Origin: Deinococcus sp.
GTDB taxonomy: Bacteria; Deinococcota; Deinococci; Deinococcales; Deinococcaceae
NCBI RefSeq assembly: GCF_030523985.1
Contig: NZ_JAUNHK010000074.1
Location: forward strand, 4,942-13,915
DNA: 8,974 bases
Direction: 5' to 3'
Positions 5,843 through 8,974 of this stretch are shown in pieces (the first letter of the stretch is position 1; every line of letters starts with the position of its first letter). Below the pieces are notes generated by a model. The model worked only from the letters and a program-made list of their open reading frames with translations. It had not been told where the DNA came from and ran no database searches. Position numbers and translations under genes: made by a program.

Positions 5843-5888
5843 CAAAAGATGAGGGGGAACAGGGCCAAAGGCAGCCCCATTCCCCTCA
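5843..5888 (-). terminator. Terminator or attenuator between binding-protein and permease genes
   Basis: On the minus strand TGAGGGGAA (5888-5880) pairs with TTCCCCCTCA (5859-5850) with one bulged C, and an inner GGGC/GCCC (5878-5875 with 5865-5862) extends the structure. It is followed by ATCTTTT (5850-5844). It starts about 18 bases past the dppA-like stop. Partial termination here would give more binding protein than permease, a known arrangement in importer operons. Confidence 0.65.
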
Positions 5889-5905
5889 CTCGGAGACAGC
5901 CGAAA

Positions 5906-7621
<1,716 letters not shown>

Positions 7622-7624
7622 AAG

Positions 7625-7629
7625 CCTCC
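7625..7629 (-). promoter_or_regulatory. Shine-Dalgarno of the dppA-like gene
   Basis: GGAGG on the minus strand ends three bases before the ATG at 7621, a strong match with rather tight spacing. It decides the start at the signal peptide instead of upstream in-frame codons. Confidence 0.7.
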
Positions 7630-7655
7630 AGAGAAAAAGCGAGTTGTGATGCAAG

Positions 7656-7684
7656 AAGATACAGCGTTCAACCACGGGAGGCAA
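7656..7684 (-). promoter_or_regulatory. Predicted sigma-70-type promoter of the dppA-like gene
   Basis: TTGCCT (7684-7679) and TATCTT (7661-7656) are separated by exactly 17 bp on the minus strand, each matching four of six consensus bases. Transcription would start near 7649, giving a leader of about 28 nt that includes the GGAGG. One arm of an inverted repeat (7663-7672) lies in the spacer of this promoter. Confidence 0.5.
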
Positions 7685-7794
7685 AGGGCAAACGAATGCA
7701 CCTTTTCTTCCCGTTCCAGCCCGCTCAGGAAAAGAGAGAAACGCACAAGAAGTGGCCTGAAGCATGGGTGGGCCTGCCTATGGTGTTGAACGCT
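7663..7794. repeat. Separated 10-bp inverted repeat upstream of the dppA-like gene
   Basis: AGCGTTCAAC (7663-7672) and its exact reverse complement GTTGAACGCT (7785-7794) are 112 bp apart. The left arm lies between the -35 and -10 boxes of the predicted dppA promoter. This could be a pair of regulator sites allowing looping, but a chance match of this length in a 300-base region is possible. Confidence 0.4.
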
Positions 7795-7931
7795 AGACAT
7801 GATAGCCGAAACCGCCAGGAGCAACCAGACGCCCGCCAGCCCAGGCCGCGCAACCATGCCGGACAGACGCAGCACCGGGGTGCAGGCATCTTCTCTCTTC
7901 GCCGCCTTTCCAGGCGACTGACAAGCAGACC

Positions 7932-7940
7932 TGCCATACT
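7932..7940 (+). promoter_or_regulatory. Predicted extended -10 promoter of ddl, leaderless type
   Basis: CATACT (7935-7940) is preceded directly by TGC, giving an extended -10 element TGn-CATACT, and followed by eight bases before the ATG at 7949. No Shine-Dalgarno is present, so the transcript probably starts at or very near the start codon. No good -35 box is seen at 17 bp. Confidence 0.5.
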
Positions 7941-7948
7941 GCCCCGCG

Positions 7949-8968
<1,020 letters not shown>

Positions 8969-8974
8969 AGGGCC

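Larger units (their letters stand above)
7622..7948. other. Divergent intergenic region between dppA-like and ddl genes
   Basis: These 327 bases contain the dppA promoter and Shine-Dalgarno at the left end, the ddl promoter at the right end, and a 10-bp inverted repeat. The open frames crossing it have no family resemblance, no ribosome-binding site and poor composition, so I call no gene. The middle part (about 7800-7910) shows nothing else I can support. Confidence 0.7.

Noticed and set aside
7622..7948. Search for a radiation/desiccation response palindrome, riboswitch or tRNA in the largest gap
   Set aside because: No palindrome resembling the known Deinococcus response motif, no cloverleaf and no recognisable riboswitch core was visible by eye.

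Overview
The window is high-GC bacterial chromosome DNA that most resembles Deinococcus, probably D. radiodurans or a close relative. That assignment rests on the protein sequences, on use of the futalosine route to menaquinone, and on several genes whose start codon sits 5-8 nt after a TAnnnT-type -10 box with no ribosome-binding site, a leaderless arrangement common in Deinococcus. I could not run a database search, so the species is an inference. There are no tRNAs, rRNAs, CRISPR arrays, insertion sequences or phage genes. Coding density is high and the only gap above 300 bases is between the divergent dppA-like and ddl genes.

Left part (1-3619). A minus-strand pair holds a small two-helix membrane protein and mqnA (chorismate dehydratase, 3' end outside the window), joined by an ATGA overlap. 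A GNAT acetyltransferase diverges from this pair across a 38-bp spacer that appears to hold two back-to-back leaderless promoters. The GNAT gene converges on mqnE (aminofutalosine synthase), also on the minus strand, and an SMI1/KNR4 (SUKH) protein lies upstream of mqnE. MqnA and MqnE catalyse the first two committed steps of futalosine-dependent menaquinone synthesis, but here they sit in separate transcription units.

Centre (3634-7684). A minus-strand peptide-type ABC importer is laid out as substrate-binding protein (dppA-like), a 139-nt gap with a terminator-like hairpin and an internal promoter candidate, then two permeases (dppB-like, dppC-like) overlapping by one base, ending at a clear intrinsic terminator. 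No ATPase gene is present, so the nucleotide-binding subunits must come from elsewhere. Unlike the flanking genes, these three have Shine-Dalgarno sequences. A short block of three consecutive tandem dimers lies between dppC and its terminator.

Right part (7622-8968). A 327-nt spacer separates dppA from the divergent, complete ddl gene (D-alanine--D-alanine ligase, peptidoglycan precursor synthesis).

Overall this is ordinary housekeeping and transport DNA. I see no convincing undescribed multi-gene system. The points most worth a second look are the split between leaderless and Shine-Dalgarno genes, the ATPase-less importer with its internal attenuator, the tandem-dimer blocks, and the small membrane protein coupled to mqnA.
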